Source: Lentisphaerae bacterium RIFOXYA12_64_32
Lineage (GTDB): Bacteria > Verrucomicrobiota > Lentisphaeria > Oligosphaerales > YB12-FULL-65-16
Direction of reading: 5' to 3'
DNA length: 64,000 nucleotides
NCBI GenBank assembly: GCA_001803235.1
Contig: MHBL01000431.1
Coordinates: forward strand, 1-64,000
The translations under genes were made by a program, and so were the position numbers. The notes below the pieces were generated by a model. It saw only the letters and a list, made by a program, of their open reading frames with translations. It was not told the DNA's origin and did no database searches. This document shows, piece by piece, positions 1 through 8,406 of this stretch. Within the stretch, counting starts at the first letter, position 1. Each line of letters opens with the position of its first letter.

Positions 1-658
1 GGGGCGGTTCCGACCCCGCGGCGGGCGCCGGAACGACGGCCGTGCTTGGGGGGCATAAGGGCGACGGACCGGCCTTCTGGTCCGTCGTCGTCGGCAGCGT
101 TTCGGGTTGGCCCGCTGTCGCGGGCGCGTCGAGCTGTTTTTCCTCGGCCCCTTTGTCCGGGCCGCCGCCGCCGGCCTCGCCGCCCTTGTCCTGCGCGCGA
201 AACAACCGCCGCAGGCTCTCTCCCGACAGGTCGGTCTCGAAAAACTCCTTCACTTCCAGGACGATCTGGCGCCGGAACTTACGAGTCCTGCCCTGCAGTT
301 CCCGGCGGCGCTTCCGGACGTACGCCCTGATCTGGGCCGTCACCTTGGGCATGGACCCCTGGCCCGCAAACGCCCGCGCTACCGCCTGCGCGTCGGTGGA
401 CAACAGCGCCTGCGCCCAACGCCGCATCGTGCGGTGCTCGTGCCCGAACGTGCGCTCCAGTTCCCGCAGCCCAAACCCGCCGTTGACCAAGCGGCCCACC
501 AGCATCTTGCGGTTCAACGCCCGCGGGTCGGCCCGCACCCGTTCCAGCCGCGCCACGCCCAGATACACGAACAGCCCGTCATTCGACTCCGACGTGTAAA
601 CGCTCAAGTCCGTCGTCGTGCCCTTGCCGCCGGCCAAAAGCAGTTGTAACTTCTCCAT
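1..658 (-). CDS. Helix-turn-helix protein, probable transposase N-terminus (partial, runs off the window)
   Basis: An open minus-strand frame starts at ATG 658-656 and stays open to base 1, so the 3' end lies outside the window. It begins MEKLQLLLAGGKG. A good Shine-Dalgarno (AACGGAGGT) lies about 9 bases upstream. Residues about 50-90 (GFGLRELERTFGHEHRTMRR) look like a helix-turn-helix. A basic stretch follows (RAYVRKRRRELQGRTRKFRR), then a low-complexity G/P/T-rich tail from about residue 155. The layout resembles the DNA-binding N-terminus of a transposase or a phage-type regulator. No catalytic residues are visible because the rest is missing, so the transposase call is an inference. Other long frames here are out-of-phase products of high GC. 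Confidence 0.55.
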   Translation of the reverse strand, partial: MEKLQLLLAGGKGTTTDLSVYTSESNDGLFVYLGVARLERVRADPRALNRKMLVGRLVNGGFGLRELERTFGHEHRTMRRWAQALLSTDAQAVARAFAGQGSMPKVTAQIRAYVRKRRRELQGRTRKFRRQIVLEVKEFFETDLSGESLRRLFRAQDKGGEAGGGGPDKGAEEKQLDAPATAGQPETLPTTTDQKAGPSPLCPPSTAVVPAPAAGSEPP

Positions 659-1391
659 GAGCAGACCTCCGTTAGCGCTTTCCGTGCTTCGCAAAACCCG
701 GAAAGATAATGGATGGTCTGCTCGTTTGCCGTGAACGGCGGCGGAACCAGCCTGGAGGGTTCGATCGTTCCAGAGGCGCGACGCGGCAAAGCGACGGCCG
801 GCACACCACCCGATCGTCGGGCAGGCCTTGGCTTTCTTCCTTTTAGCCGCAGTCTTCAAAGGGCACGGCGAGAGCGTCGTTGCCGTAAATGCCGTGCAAC
901 CGGAAAGGACCGCGGCGGAAGGCGTCAGGTTCGACGGTCACCGCAGGGACGGAGAACGGCCGGCGGAACGCCGAGGCCGGTAATGGCCGGCGACAGAAAC
1001 CGCGCGTCGCACCTGACCGGCGATGCCAGCGTGTGGGTGAATGGTTGCGCTGCCGCGGGGCCGCCGCCGCCCGCCCTCCCGGGCGCGCACGCAGGTTCCC
1101 TACCGCGGGCATTCAAGTTGCGCGCAACGGTGAGGTCTGGTGACATTCGCCGGCGTCGAGTTCGACGCCGTCCCGCTGCCGCACCCGTCCGGCGCGTCCC
1201 CCTGGCACCGCACCGAGCCAGGGAAGTCGCTGTTGGCGCAGGCACTGGGGCTAATCGCTAAGCACCGCGCATTCCGGCAGATGAACGGGTGAGAGGGTTG
1301 CCGGGAGGGCATTGCCAAGGAGGGTCCAGCTCGTCTATCAACCCCGGAATCCACCGGCACAGGTAGCCGAGAAATCGCGGAGCACGGGGCT
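659..1391. other. Gap without an intact gene
   Basis: Apart from the uracil-DNA glycosylase-like remnant at 1140-1292, I see no gene. The other frames have no ribosome binding site and odd Arg/Pro/Gly-rich composition. The GC-rich DNA suggests decayed sequence between the transposase-like gene and the next operon. Confidence 0.5.
1140..1292 (+). pseudogene. C-terminal remnant of a uracil-DNA glycosylase-like gene (copy 1)
   Basis: A 50-codon frame reads VTFAGVEFDAVPLPHPSG and ends QMNG-stop. The PLPHPSG segment matches the conserved C-terminal histidine motif of uracil-DNA glycosylase superfamily proteins, followed by W and TEPG. The N-terminal catalytic region is absent, and a stop codon lies in frame just upstream, so this is a fragment. 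A second, longer copy lies at 8870-9124 in the same orientation. The two share about 75 bases with high identity but have different last 25 residues, so they are diverged copies. Confidence 0.55.
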
Positions 1392-3113
1392 CTAGCCGAT
1401 CAGCACGGTTTCTTGGTCGCGAACGTACCGGGCGAATGCCTCCGGGCTGTCATAGGGGATGTCGACCTTGAAAAAGGCAGCAATCTGATCCAAGTGGGTG
1501 TTGAGCAGTTCGAAGTCCTGACGGTCGAGGGCTTCGTTCAGGCCGGCACGCATTTCCTCGAAGTGCAGCCGCTGAGCCTTGAGCGTCTCGGTAGCAGCGA
1601 CCTCGAAGTTGCGGGTGGACTCCCTGATGTTCGCTAGGCGGGCGTCAAAGATCTCCCTGATGCGAGCCAGACGCCGTTCAGACTTCAAAGAAAACAGGTC
1701 AATCTTGTCGATTACATATATGAAGATGGAACCGGCAACCGCGCTAATCGCAATGGCCAGGAGGTCCGAAAGGAAGGGTGGCACACCGAGGGCCTCAAGC
1801 GCCATGGCGCCGAGCTTCTCGCCGGCGATGGCAAACACCGCGCCGCTGGCGAGCTTGACTAGGGCGTCCCCTTTTTGGCCGGCCGACAACTTGCTGGACG
1901 GTGTGCAAAGCACCTTGATCGCTTGGACGAAAATCCCGATGCCGTCCCGCACGAGTTCGAATAGCCGCCCAAGCACCTCCTTGAGCAGGGCAACCGCCAA
2001 GTGCAGGAGCATGCCCAGGAGGTCGTCGAGGATGCCAGCTATGGCCTTCGCGGACTTCTTGATGCAGTACTTCGTGAGTCGCGCGAGCCGCTTTGACAGG
2101 GCCTCAACCGGATTCCTGGTGTTCATCGGCGGGCAGAGACCGTTCTTGGTGATGTCATAGATCTCGTACCCAAACGGAACAAGGACGACGATCAGCAGGT
2201 CGCCTATGCCTTCCTGGGTCTTGGCTAGCTTCTCAACAGCAACAGTCTTGGAGCCTTCCCACGCCATGAGTCCCGTCGTGGCGACTCTGGCCTTCGCGTC
2301 CTGTGCCCGCATCAGCAGCGCCTGCTTGCCACCGATGCCCTTCTTGCGAATGTACTCACCGACCGTGGCTTCACGCTTCTCGCTATTGGTGCTCTGGTCA
2401 ATGACCGCGAAGTTGGCGCGCGTGTTGGCGACGCGTTTCTGCTGTTCGTCATCGAGATACCTGAAGTCGACGGATGTCTCGTGCAAACGTTTGAGGGGAA
2501 CGAGGTGTTCGGTCGTGGCCACGTACTTCGCCTGGTTGTCGGACCGGATTCGATGGTCAGCCGCAACCGCGGCTTTGCTCTGCCGCAGCGGCCGACCACG
2601 GCCGAAGTCGTCGTCCACTCGGTTCTGTCCCCCGAACCGTTCCTCCTTGTATTTCTGCATCTTGTCGCCGTCCTCCAGCTTGTTCCGGTCGTACGCCGGA
2701 TCGCTCATGGGGCGGCGGGCCGCAGGCGCCAGTGTTCTGGCATCGTATGGTGGACTGGTTCCCGGCGGTGCCTCGGCCGTCTCGTCCTCATAGCGGAAGG
2801 ACTTGATCTCGGCAACCAACTGGCTGGCCCAAGACGGTGGTTTCTTGGCGTTCGGGCTGGCCTTCCCGTGGATCCGGAGGCCGGCCTCAACCAGGCTGGT
2901 CACGAGCGGTATGGCAATGCCTTCACGAACTTGGGCCGGGTCTCCGAACTCCGCGTAGACGCGGTCCAAGACGCGGAGGGAGTCCTCCATGTCATAGACC
3001 TCGTAGTGCCTCAGAAGGCCCGGCAACGCGAGGGGCGAAACACCCTCGAGTTCCTGGCGGATCTGCTCGACGGTCTTCGTCGGACGCGGCGCAGTGGATC
3101 TGGTCTTGCTCAT
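1392..3113 (-). CDS. HNH-like nuclease with a hydrophobic C-terminal half
   Basis: This 573-residue protein starts at ATG 3113 (MSKTRSTAPRPTK), with AGGGG about 12 bases upstream. Residues 1-110 form a helical region. Residues 186-250 look like an HNH/DUF1524-type fold: DH at 186-187, EHLVPLK at 202-208, then NFAVIDQSTN at 234-243, which resembles the NLxLLxxxxN element of that family. Residues about 303-325, 355-403 and 420-470 are hydrophobic and could span or sit in a membrane. Residues 475-540 are charged and probably coiled coil. It is the last gene of a four-gene operon, 50 bases after its neighbour. I infer a membrane-associated DNA- or RNA-cutting effector. The nuclease call rests on motif spacing only. 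Confidence 0.75.
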   Translation of the reverse strand: MSKTRSTAPRPTKTVEQIRQELEGVSPLALPGLLRHYEVYDMEDSLRVLDRVYAEFGDPAQVREGIAIPLVTSLVEAGLRIHGKASPNAKKPPSWASQLVAEIKSFRYEDETAEAPPGTSPPYDARTLAPAARRPMSDPAYDRNKLEDGDKMQKYKEERFGGQNRVDDDFGRGRPLRQSKAAVAADHRIRSDNQAKYVATTEHLVPLKRLHETSVDFRYLDDEQQKRVANTRANFAVIDQSTNSEKREATVGEYIRKKGIGGKQALLMRAQDAKARVATTGLMAWEGSKTVAVEKLAKTQEGIGDLLIVVLVPFGYEIYDITKNGLCPPMNTRNPVEALSKRLARLTKYCIKKSAKAIAGILDDLLGMLLHLAVALLKEVLGRLFELVRDGIGIFVQAIKVLCTPSSKLSAGQKGDALVKLASGAVFAIAGEKLGAMALEALGVPPFLSDLLAIAISAVAGSIFIYVIDKIDLFSLKSERRLARIREIFDARLANIRESTRNFEVAATETLKAQRLHFEEMRAGLNEALDRQDFELLNTHLDQIAAFFKVDIPYDSPEAFARYVRDQETVLIG

Positions 3114-3163
3114 CTGCCGTTTCCCCTGCGTGCAGCGATGGAACCCTCGGTGCAAATGGATCC

Positions 3164-4120
3164 CTACGCGGCGATGCCCAGCTTCTCGGCCATGCACTTG
3201 GACTGGTCGGCTGCGTCTGCCAGTTCGGCCTTGTCCTTCTCCAGCAACTGGCATTCCGCGTTGAGGTAACTGAGCTTCCGCATCTGGTGCAGGACACGCG
3301 TGAGTTTGTCGGCCCCCATCAGGCACAGCAGATGCTGGCGCGGCAGGAAGTAGATGTCCAGCTTGGCGGCAGGGGCAGCCCGGTTCAGAGAATAGGCTGC
3401 ACCCAGCATGCTCACCGCGTACGCCAACTCGTCGAGTAATCGGTCGTAGATCGTGACCAGTCCTTGGAAATACTCATCGATCTGCTGGAGCGACGCCAGC
3501 ACGACGTCCAGCCGCGCCTTCTCGGCGTCCAGTTTCGCCAGTTCCGCCTTCAGCACACTCTCCTGCTCCTGGACCTTGATGAGTGTCTCCTTGGCCCGCT
3601 TGCGGCTGAAAAGGCCAAGGAAGAGCAGATGTCCGGCGCGTTTCGCAAACCCCATGCGATCGAAGTCGATGAGAAACAGTTCGTCCCGAGCGCGCAGCTT
3701 CACGGTCTGGTTCGACGCGCGCTTCGCGACATCCAAGGTGATTGCATCATTGACTTCCCAGTTGGCGAACCGGTTGGCCAGGACGACAAACCGGGAGAAC
3801 CTTCCTTCTTGCAGGGCGGTCTTGGTCTCGTTGATACGGTCGACCACCTCCGCGATTTCCCTTGTGCGGTCGTCGACAAACTCGTCGAACGCCTTCTGCG
3901 CCTCCTCCGCCTTGCGGCACAGCTCCTCATAGAGGGCCTTGGCCTGGTCATACTTGTCCTTGCCCGTGACCCGGCCGTAGAGCTTGGCGCCGCCCTCATA
4001 CATCGCCTCGGCCGCGTCCTTCGCGAGGTCCACGCCCTTCTCAGCGACCGCCTTGACCCAGCTAGCAACTTTGCTGCAACCGGACTTGACGGAGTCCAAC
4101 TTGTCTGACCACCATCCCAT
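3164..4120 (-). CDS. Coiled-coil protein of unknown function (third gene of the four-gene operon)
   Basis: This 318-residue protein starts at ATG 4120 (MGWWSDKLDSVKSG), behind a strong Shine-Dalgarno (GAGGAGG, about 10 bases). Residues 1-60 are an amphipathic, Lys/Ala-rich region ending in GRVTGKDKYDQA. Heptad-like helices follow at about 60-115 and 180-230 (VQEQESVLKAELAKLDAEKARL). There is no signal peptide and no clear transmembrane segment. The start lies 2 bases after the stop of the TerB-like gene, so the two are surely co-translated. I recognise no family. The N-terminal amphipathic helix and membrane-linked neighbours suggest it joins a membrane complex, but that is inference. Confidence 0.75.
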   Translation of the reverse strand: MGWWSDKLDSVKSGCSKVASWVKAVAEKGVDLAKDAAEAMYEGGAKLYGRVTGKDKYDQAKALYEELCRKAEEAQKAFDEFVDDRTREIAEVVDRINETKTALQEGRFSRFVVLANRFANWEVNDAITLDVAKRASNQTVKLRARDELFLIDFDRMGFAKRAGHLLFLGLFSRKRAKETLIKVQEQESVLKAELAKLDAEKARLDVVLASLQQIDEYFQGLVTIYDRLLDELAYAVSMLGAAYSLNRAAPAAKLDIYFLPRQHLLCLMGADKLTRVLHQMRKLSYLNAECQLLEKDKAELADAADQSKCMAEKLGIAA

Positions 4121-4122
4121 GG

Positions 4123-4536
4123 CTATCTGCCCTCCTCTAGCGGTCCGACCAGCCGGTAGCCGTCGGTGACGATGTCCAGAAAATCCTTGGCCCAACGCGT
4201 CAGGCGTCGGTATTCGCTCGGGTCCACCTGCCAGGTATCGGCCAGGCGTTGCATGAACTGACGCTCCTTGTCGGCGAAATCCTTATCCGCGAGCAGCATC
4301 CCCATGAGCTCCAATATGACGACGCGATGGGTCCGCCGGGGCGCGGGCCGCAGCTCTTCGATAATGGCCTCCAACGGCCGGATGGAGACAACGAACTCAG
4401 GCATGCCGCACTCGTAGCGGTAACTGGCGAGGATCTCCTCCTCAAGGGGAGTGCACTTGCCGTCGGCGCTGATGGCGCGACTCGCCAGCTCGAGGAACCC
4501 TTTCTTCTCCGGGTCGTTCAGTGAGCTCAAGAACAT
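4123..4536 (-). CDS. TerB-like protein
   Basis: This 137-residue protein starts at ATG 4536 (MFLSSLNDPEKKGF). It is all-helical with two acidic repeats typical of TerB/DjlA-type domains: SADGKCTPLEEEIL at about 23-36 and ADKDFADKERQFMQRLA at about 81-97. TerB domains are known from tellurite-resistance (Ter) clusters and from predicted phage-defence modules, where they are thought to sense ions or ligands near the membrane. Here it sits between a membrane protein (22 bases upstream) and a coiled-coil protein (2 bases downstream), without the TerC, TerD or TerZ genes of ordinary tellurite clusters. A sensory or adaptor role for the downstream nuclease is inferred. Confidence 0.75.
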   Translation of the reverse strand: MFLSSLNDPEKKGFLELASRAISADGKCTPLEEEILASYRYECGMPEFVVSIRPLEAIIEELRPAPRRTHRVVILELMGMLLADKDFADKERQFMQRLADTWQVDPSEYRRLTRWAKDFLDIVTDGYRLVGPLEEGR

Positions 4537-4558
4537 GGTGGAATCCCCGCTGTGCTGG

Positions 4559-5518
4559 TTACTTCGCCTTGCCGCTCTTGGTGGCAACCCGCTCGCGTTT
4601 GGCTACCTGTCCCATCTGGTCATACTCGAAGCGCACTTCCGGCGTGCCGTCTTCGCCGCAGAGCAGCCCCTCCAAGGGTGCGCCAAGCGCCGTCGAATGG
4701 ATGCGGTACCGGGGGACGCCGGCGATCAGCACCTGGCTCGTGACCGTGCCGTCCTCCTGGTACTCGAAGACTGTTTCCGTGGCGTTCGCCGTATCCACCA
4801 CCTTCTTCAGGCGGCCCGGCTCGAAGACCTGTCGGACTCCTGAGTCCTCCAGCGTCCACTCGCGGTTGGTAGGAATGTCGCCGGCCGCTTGCCGTAGCCG
4901 AAGCAGGGCCTGAGTCAACACCTGGACCGCACCGTTGCTCTGGGCGGCGGCGGCATGCGCGGCCAGGACGCCTTCGGCGGTGTCCTGCGCGATCAGCTCG
5001 ACGCCCTCCCTGACCTTGGCCAGTTCGGCGGAGAAGTTTCCAACGGCTTGGGCCGTGGTCTCGGTACGGGTGGCGATCTGCTTGAGCAAGGCATCGTGCT
5101 CCTGCTGATGGCCGAGGACGGTCTCGAATCGCTTGCCGACTTCGTCGGACAGGTGGCCCAGGTTCGTCGTGTGCTGTTCTGCCGCTCGCGTCAGGTCGGC
5201 CCGCAGTGTCTCCAGAGCCGTGCCAAGGGCCGACAAGTTCCCCTGGGTTCGGCTGAGCAACCCCTGGAGATCCGCCAATGCTTGGGCTTGGTCGGTTGCG
5301 GCTTTCTGAGCGCGCTGGGTCAACAGCCCAGCGACCACGGCAAGTCCGACGCCGACGACCGCGGCGACAAGGTTGTGGACAGTGGCCGTCGGGCCCCAGT
5401 TGGCGGCCACCAGCAGGAAGCACAGTGCCACCACAGTGACCCACGTCAAGGCAGCGACGCCTGAAGACGTCGACGCCGGTGCTGAAGATGCCGCGGAGGC
5501 TAGCGGAGTCGAGGCCAT
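4559..5518 (-). CDS. Membrane-anchored coiled-coil protein with a YD-repeat-like C-terminus
   Basis: This 319-residue protein starts at ATG 5518 (MASTPLASAASS), with GGGGGAA upstream; a GTG at 5611 would add 31 residues. After a Ser/Ala-rich lead, two transmembrane helices lie at about 25-45 (VTVVALCFLLVAANW) and 50-68 (AAVVGVGLAVVAGLL). Residues about 70-225 are a long Gln/Ala/Leu-rich coiled coil. Residues about 235-310 carry two segments like Rhs YD repeats: VFEYQEDGTVTSQ and VRFEYDQMGQVAKRE. It is first in the operon, ahead of the TerB-like gene. The layout, membrane anchor then coiled coil then small beta domain, would suit a sensor. No enzymatic motif is seen. Confidence 0.75.
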   Translation of the reverse strand: MASTPLASAASSAPASTSSGVAALTWVTVVALCFLLVAANWGPTATVHNLVAAVVGVGLAVVAGLLTQRAQKAATDQAQALADLQGLLSRTQGNLSALGTALETLRADLTRAAEQHTTNLGHLSDEVGKRFETVLGHQQEHDALLKQIATRTETTAQAVGNFSAELAKVREGVELIAQDTAEGVLAAHAAAAQSNGAVQVLTQALLRLRQAAGDIPTNREWTLEDSGVRQVFEPGRLKKVVDTANATETVFEYQEDGTVTSQVLIAGVPRYRIHSTALGAPLEGLLCGEDGTPEVRFEYDQMGQVAKRERVATKSGKAK

Positions 5519-6149
5519 TTGCTGTTCCCCCAAGAGACGCTCTTCCAGTTCGGGTGTCGCCGGATCCCCACCACGGTACCGGCGGCCACGCAATAGTGCA
5601 AACACTATCACAGCAACGAAATGGCGTCAAGGGGACTCTCATCGATAGGGCCTTTGGGAACTGGCGTCCCAAGGGCATGCGGCAAGCACCGCGTCTGATG
5701 GCCAATCTGTGCTGCCGTCGCTCGGTTGTGCGGCATGGGTCGAGTCGCGGCCCGCTCGGTGTCTGGCGGTGAGTCCGTCCTGGCAGTGTCTTTCTACGCG
5801 CTTCTGCCGCCGCCGGTCCGATCGCCCCGGCGCGAGCGCAACGCGGTTTCGCCACCGCCAGACGCAACGGACCCAAGGCCCGGTGCCTCTGCGCGGCAAT
5901 GGCATGCTGTGTAGGCAGTTCCGACAATGACCTCGCCGCCACCGGTCCGGGGGCGGTCCGCGATGGCGGGTTTGAGACCGGGTCCGTGCTCGGCGCCCGG
6001 TCCGCCGCGGCCGCGTGGCGACTCGCGAAACGGCCTGGACGGCTCTACCGTTCGGGACGTGCACGACCCGTTCCCACGGCCCAAGTCCGGTCCGTTCCGC
6101 GCAGCCATCGCTTGCGGCCCTTGGCTTGCCGTTCGCAACCGAGGTCTCT
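5519..6149. other. Gap without a recognisable gene
   Basis: Frames in this 0.63 kb are Arg/Pro-rich shadows without ribosome binding sites. The promoter of the four-gene operon should lie near 5520-5640, but I see no convincing -35/-10 pair. Confidence 0.45.
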
Positions 6150-6587
6150 CTATCGGGTTTGCTGGTGTTCCACCTCCTTCGCTGCGGGCACTGCGATCCC
6201 GGGGTGGTTCCGCCGGGGGCGACTCGCGAGAACGCGTGGCCGTGGCGGACGCGTGGACGTGGCCGGCCCGTCCAGGGCAAGCACGAGTGCCGCCGCCAAG
6301 GGCCGGTTCCCCCGCACCACTCCCACCGCGGCGTCGGGCAGGAGTTGCGTCAGGCAGTAGGCCAGCCCGACGGCCCCGCGGAACGTCCGGACCGGGCCCA
6401 GCCAGGGCGCCGTGCCACCGCGGCGCGACGGCGTGCGGTACACCACGCAGTAGCCCGTCCCGCCCTCGCCATCGTCCGCGTCGACGTCGCCCTGCAGAAC
6501 GCCGGTGCCGGCCCCGCACTCGGATTCCGCGCAGCCACTCAAGTACGACATGGGCGGGCTGCTGAAGATGCTGGTCTGCATTGTCAT
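6150..6587 (-). CDS. Small orphan protein
   Basis: I do not recognise this 145-residue protein. It starts at ATG 6587 (MTMQTSIFSSPPMSYL) behind AAGGAGAG, a good Shine-Dalgarno. The first 90 residues have ordinary composition with two small hydrophobic stretches (GYCVVYRTPS and VGLAYCLTQLL). The last 40 become Arg/Pro-rich, so the true C-terminus may be frameshifted or decayed. It lies downstream of the orphan gene at 6728-7264, in the same orientation. Confidence 0.5.
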   Translation of the reverse strand: MTMQTSIFSSPPMSYLSGCAESECGAGTGVLQGDVDADDGEGGTGYCVVYRTPSRRGGTAPWLGPVRTFRGAVGLAYCLTQLLPDAAVGVVRGNRPLAAALVLALDGPATSTRPPRPRVLASRPRRNHPGIAVPAAKEVEHQQTR

Positions 6588-6663
6588 CGTCAGGCTCTCC
6601 TTCTGGGCTGGCTCGTGTCTCTGCTCAGCACCCGGGGTCCTGATGGGCGCCTGGTTCCCACGG

Positions 6664-6679
6664 CCTTCCGCCCGGAAGG
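6664..6679 (-). terminator. Palindrome after an orphan cassette gene
   Basis: CCTTCCG and CGGAAGG form a 7-bp stem with a 2-base loop, flanked by GGCC on both sides. It lies about 49 bases after the stop of the gene at 6728-7264. Other orphan genes here also have GGCC-type palindromes 28-45 bases downstream. It may be a terminator or a repeat boundary. Confidence 0.4.
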
Positions 6680-6727
6680 GGGGCCGCCACGCCATGCGGC
6701 GGACGCGCTTCCGGGCGTACTCGGCCT

Positions 6728-7264
6728 TCACCGCTTCCTGTCGTTCCGCGTCTTCTTCTTGCCTGTCCTCCGTCTCTTGCGGGCCTGCCTCGGTGTCTCG
6801 TAGTACCCGATCGGGACCTCATCGTTCTCGACGGAATCGTAGATGCGCCACTCCGACTCGCCGGTCAGCGCCGCGAGGCCGTGCACACGGACGCGGGCCT
6901 CGTCGATGTCGTCGGACGTGGAGACCAGCCCCGCTTCAGGGGTGGATATCCTGTAGCGCCCGAGGTCCGGCCCGGCATGGTTGCCGAACTCGGGCCCCAC
7001 CAGATCGAGGTTGGTGTTGAGCGCGCCGATCTTGATGTCGGGAACGATGTGCGAGAGAATGTACGCTGCTTTGACTGCGACGTGTTCCGCCATCGGCCAG
7101 CCGATGCAGGCGCTGCCGCGGGGGTCGCCGTGGGGGAACACGAACGTGACCCATGCCTTGAGCTCGGACTCATCAGCCTCAAGGTGGGCGTTGAGAACAC
7201 GATCCCTTTCAGCGCACTTTTCGCAGTCGCGCGGCTTTGCGAAGTCCGACACGAAACGTTTCAT
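6728..7264 (-). CDS. Orphan cassette protein with a WRxYD motif (family member 1)
   Basis: This 178-residue protein starts at ATG 7264 (MKRFVSDFAKPRDC), with AGGAAGGG about 10 bases upstream. It has a CxxC near the N-terminus (CEKC). Near residue 135 it carries GESEWRIYDSVEND, which resembles GTNDWRLYDALEEK in the two near-identical proteins at 7774-8289 and 23683-24183. The extreme C-terminus is very basic (ARKRRRTGKKKTRNDRKR). The shared motif and matching flanks (upstream element near 7530, palindrome near 6670) suggest one family spread as cassettes. Its function is unknown. The basic tail could bind nucleic acid. Confidence 0.65.
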   Translation of the reverse strand: MKRFVSDFAKPRDCEKCAERDRVLNAHLEADESELKAWVTFVFPHGDPRGSACIGWPMAEHVAVKAAYILSHIVPDIKIGALNTNLDLVGPEFGNHAGPDLGRYRISTPEAGLVSTSDDIDEARVRVHGLAALTGESEWRIYDSVENDEVPIGYYETPRQARKRRRTGKKKTRNDRKR

Positions 7265-7529
7265 CCTTCAATCCCTTCCTAGTTGAGTGGTTTCAGTCGC
7301 GGCGCCCGAAGCGCCAGTACCTTCCGTCTCCGGTGTGTCATTCTTGGTTGCCTCTCGGCTTTTCGTTCACTGGTTTGCCGGTGTTCCGCCTCCTTTCCCG
7401 CTGGACGGGGGCGCTCGGCTCGCGCTCTGGCCTTGGCCTTCTCCCGCCGGCGTGCCTCGCCTTGGGTTTCCCGGGCGATGGGCGGTCTGCCCGCATGGGC
7501 GCCGTCCCGGTCCCGGTGTGGTTGGTGTG

Positions 7530-7566
7530 CCTCAATTACATGTTACCTTTTTCGGCGAGGCAAGTG
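7530..7566 (-). promoter_or_regulatory. Cassette upstream element, copy A
   Basis: On the minus strand TTGCCT and TGTAAT are separated by 17 bases, a fair sigma-70 arrangement, with AACATGTAATTGAGG at its core. Nearly the same sequence recurs at 8362-8400. A related form (AACATACCATTG) occurs near 23446, 24255 and 25067. Each copy precedes a minus-strand orphan gene; this one lies about 270 bases before the gene at 6728-7264. Promoter function is inferred. Confidence 0.45.
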
Positions 7567-7706
7567 TCGGGGCCGGCGGCGGGAGCGGCCGGAGGCGGGG
7601 CCAGCGCCGTCCGCAGCGACCCTGGCACGGGAAGCCCGGTCGCGCCCTGGACTCCGTCCCCGCCCCGGCCGCCCGTCGCCCGGCACGGGCGACGCCGGAG
7701 GAAGAA

Positions 7707-7734
7707 GGCCATCCCCGGCGGGTCGGGGATGGCC
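7707..7734 (-). terminator. GGCCATCCCCG palindrome after an orphan gene
   Basis: An 11-bp perfect stem (GGCCATCCCCG and CGGGGATGGCC) has a 6-base loop. On the minus strand TTCTTCC follows. It lies 40 bases past the stop of the gene at 7774-8289. Closely related palindromes follow the genes at 23683 and 24461. Confidence 0.5.
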
Positions 7735-7773
7735 TGTCGTTCCGGTCCTTTGCGGGCCGTCGGGCGGCGGTAC

Positions 7774-8289
7774 CTACCTGCCCGCGCGCGCCCGGCCTGC
7801 CGCCTCGGCGTCGAGGTCGAGGACGATCTTCTCTTCCAGGGCGTCGTACAGGCGCCAGTCGTTGGTGCCGTCGATCACGGCCAGGCAGCGCACCTTCAGC
7901 TCCGCGATGCGGCGGTCGTCCTCCGCGGCGGCGCGGCTCATTCCGTGGAGGATGTGGTACCGCATCCCCCTGAGCTGCTCGTGGTCGATCGGCCCGCCGT
8001 AGGACTCGATCGGCGTGGAGCCCGGCTCCGGCTCGTCGTTCTGCCAGATCTCGAGCTGGAGGTTCGGCTCGATGCGGAGGATGAACGAGACCAGCCTCCG
8101 GAGCTCGGCCTTGGTCGCGGCGGACGGCGTCCAGCCGTCGCCGAGGACGCCGTCGTCGTAGTCGAGCGTCATGGAGTAGTTCCTGCGCGGCGGGTCGTAG
8201 ACCGGCTCGCCGGTGTCGTCCTCGATCGGGCGGGTACTGTCGTCGGCGTCGGCCGGGCGGTCCGTTTCGGGGTCGGGTCTCTTCTTCAT
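7774..8289 (-). CDS. Orphan cassette protein with a WRxYD motif (family member 2)
   Basis: This 171-residue protein starts at ATG 8289 (MKKRPDPETDRPAD) behind a clear Shine-Dalgarno (GGAGGA). The N-terminal 35 residues are acidic and variable. From about residue 45 it is almost identical to the protein at 23683-24183: RRLVSFILRIEP, then DHEQLRGMRYHIL, then GTNDWRLYDALEEK. The two genes share about 330 bases of near-identical DNA, so one copy is a recent duplication. There is no signal peptide or membrane segment. I recognise no family. It looks like a soluble alpha/beta protein carried by a repeated unit. Confidence 0.7.
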   Translation of the reverse strand: MKKRPDPETDRPADADDSTRPIEDDTGEPVYDPPRRNYSMTLDYDDGVLGDGWTPSAATKAELRRLVSFILRIEPNLQLEIWQNDEPEPGSTPIESYGGPIDHEQLRGMRYHILHGMSRAAAEDDRRIAELKVRCLAVIDGTNDWRLYDALEEKIVLDLDAEAAGRARAGR

Positions 8290-8361
8290 GTCTGCGTCCT
8301 CCGTTGGCGGGGGTGTGCGGTCCGCGCGTCTGGGGCACCGGCGCGGACCTGTTGTGGTGGG

Positions 8362-8406
8362 TGTGCCCCAATTACATGTTACCTTTCTTGGCGAGGCGAG
8401 TGTCAG
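8362..8406 (-). promoter_or_regulatory. Cassette upstream element, copy B
   Basis: The minus strand reads AAAGGTAACATGTAATTGGG, matching copy A at 7530-7566 over about 35 bases. It lies about 80 bases before ATG 8289. It probably drives the gene at 7774-8289, but there is no direct evidence. Confidence 0.5.

Noticed and set aside
4123..4536. Tellurite-resistance operon
   Set aside because: Only a TerB-like gene is present; terC, terD, terE and terZ are missing.
6150..8406. True integron
   Set aside because: Repeated leaders and palindromes resemble a cassette array, but no integron integrase and no recognisable attC (R and L boxes) were found.
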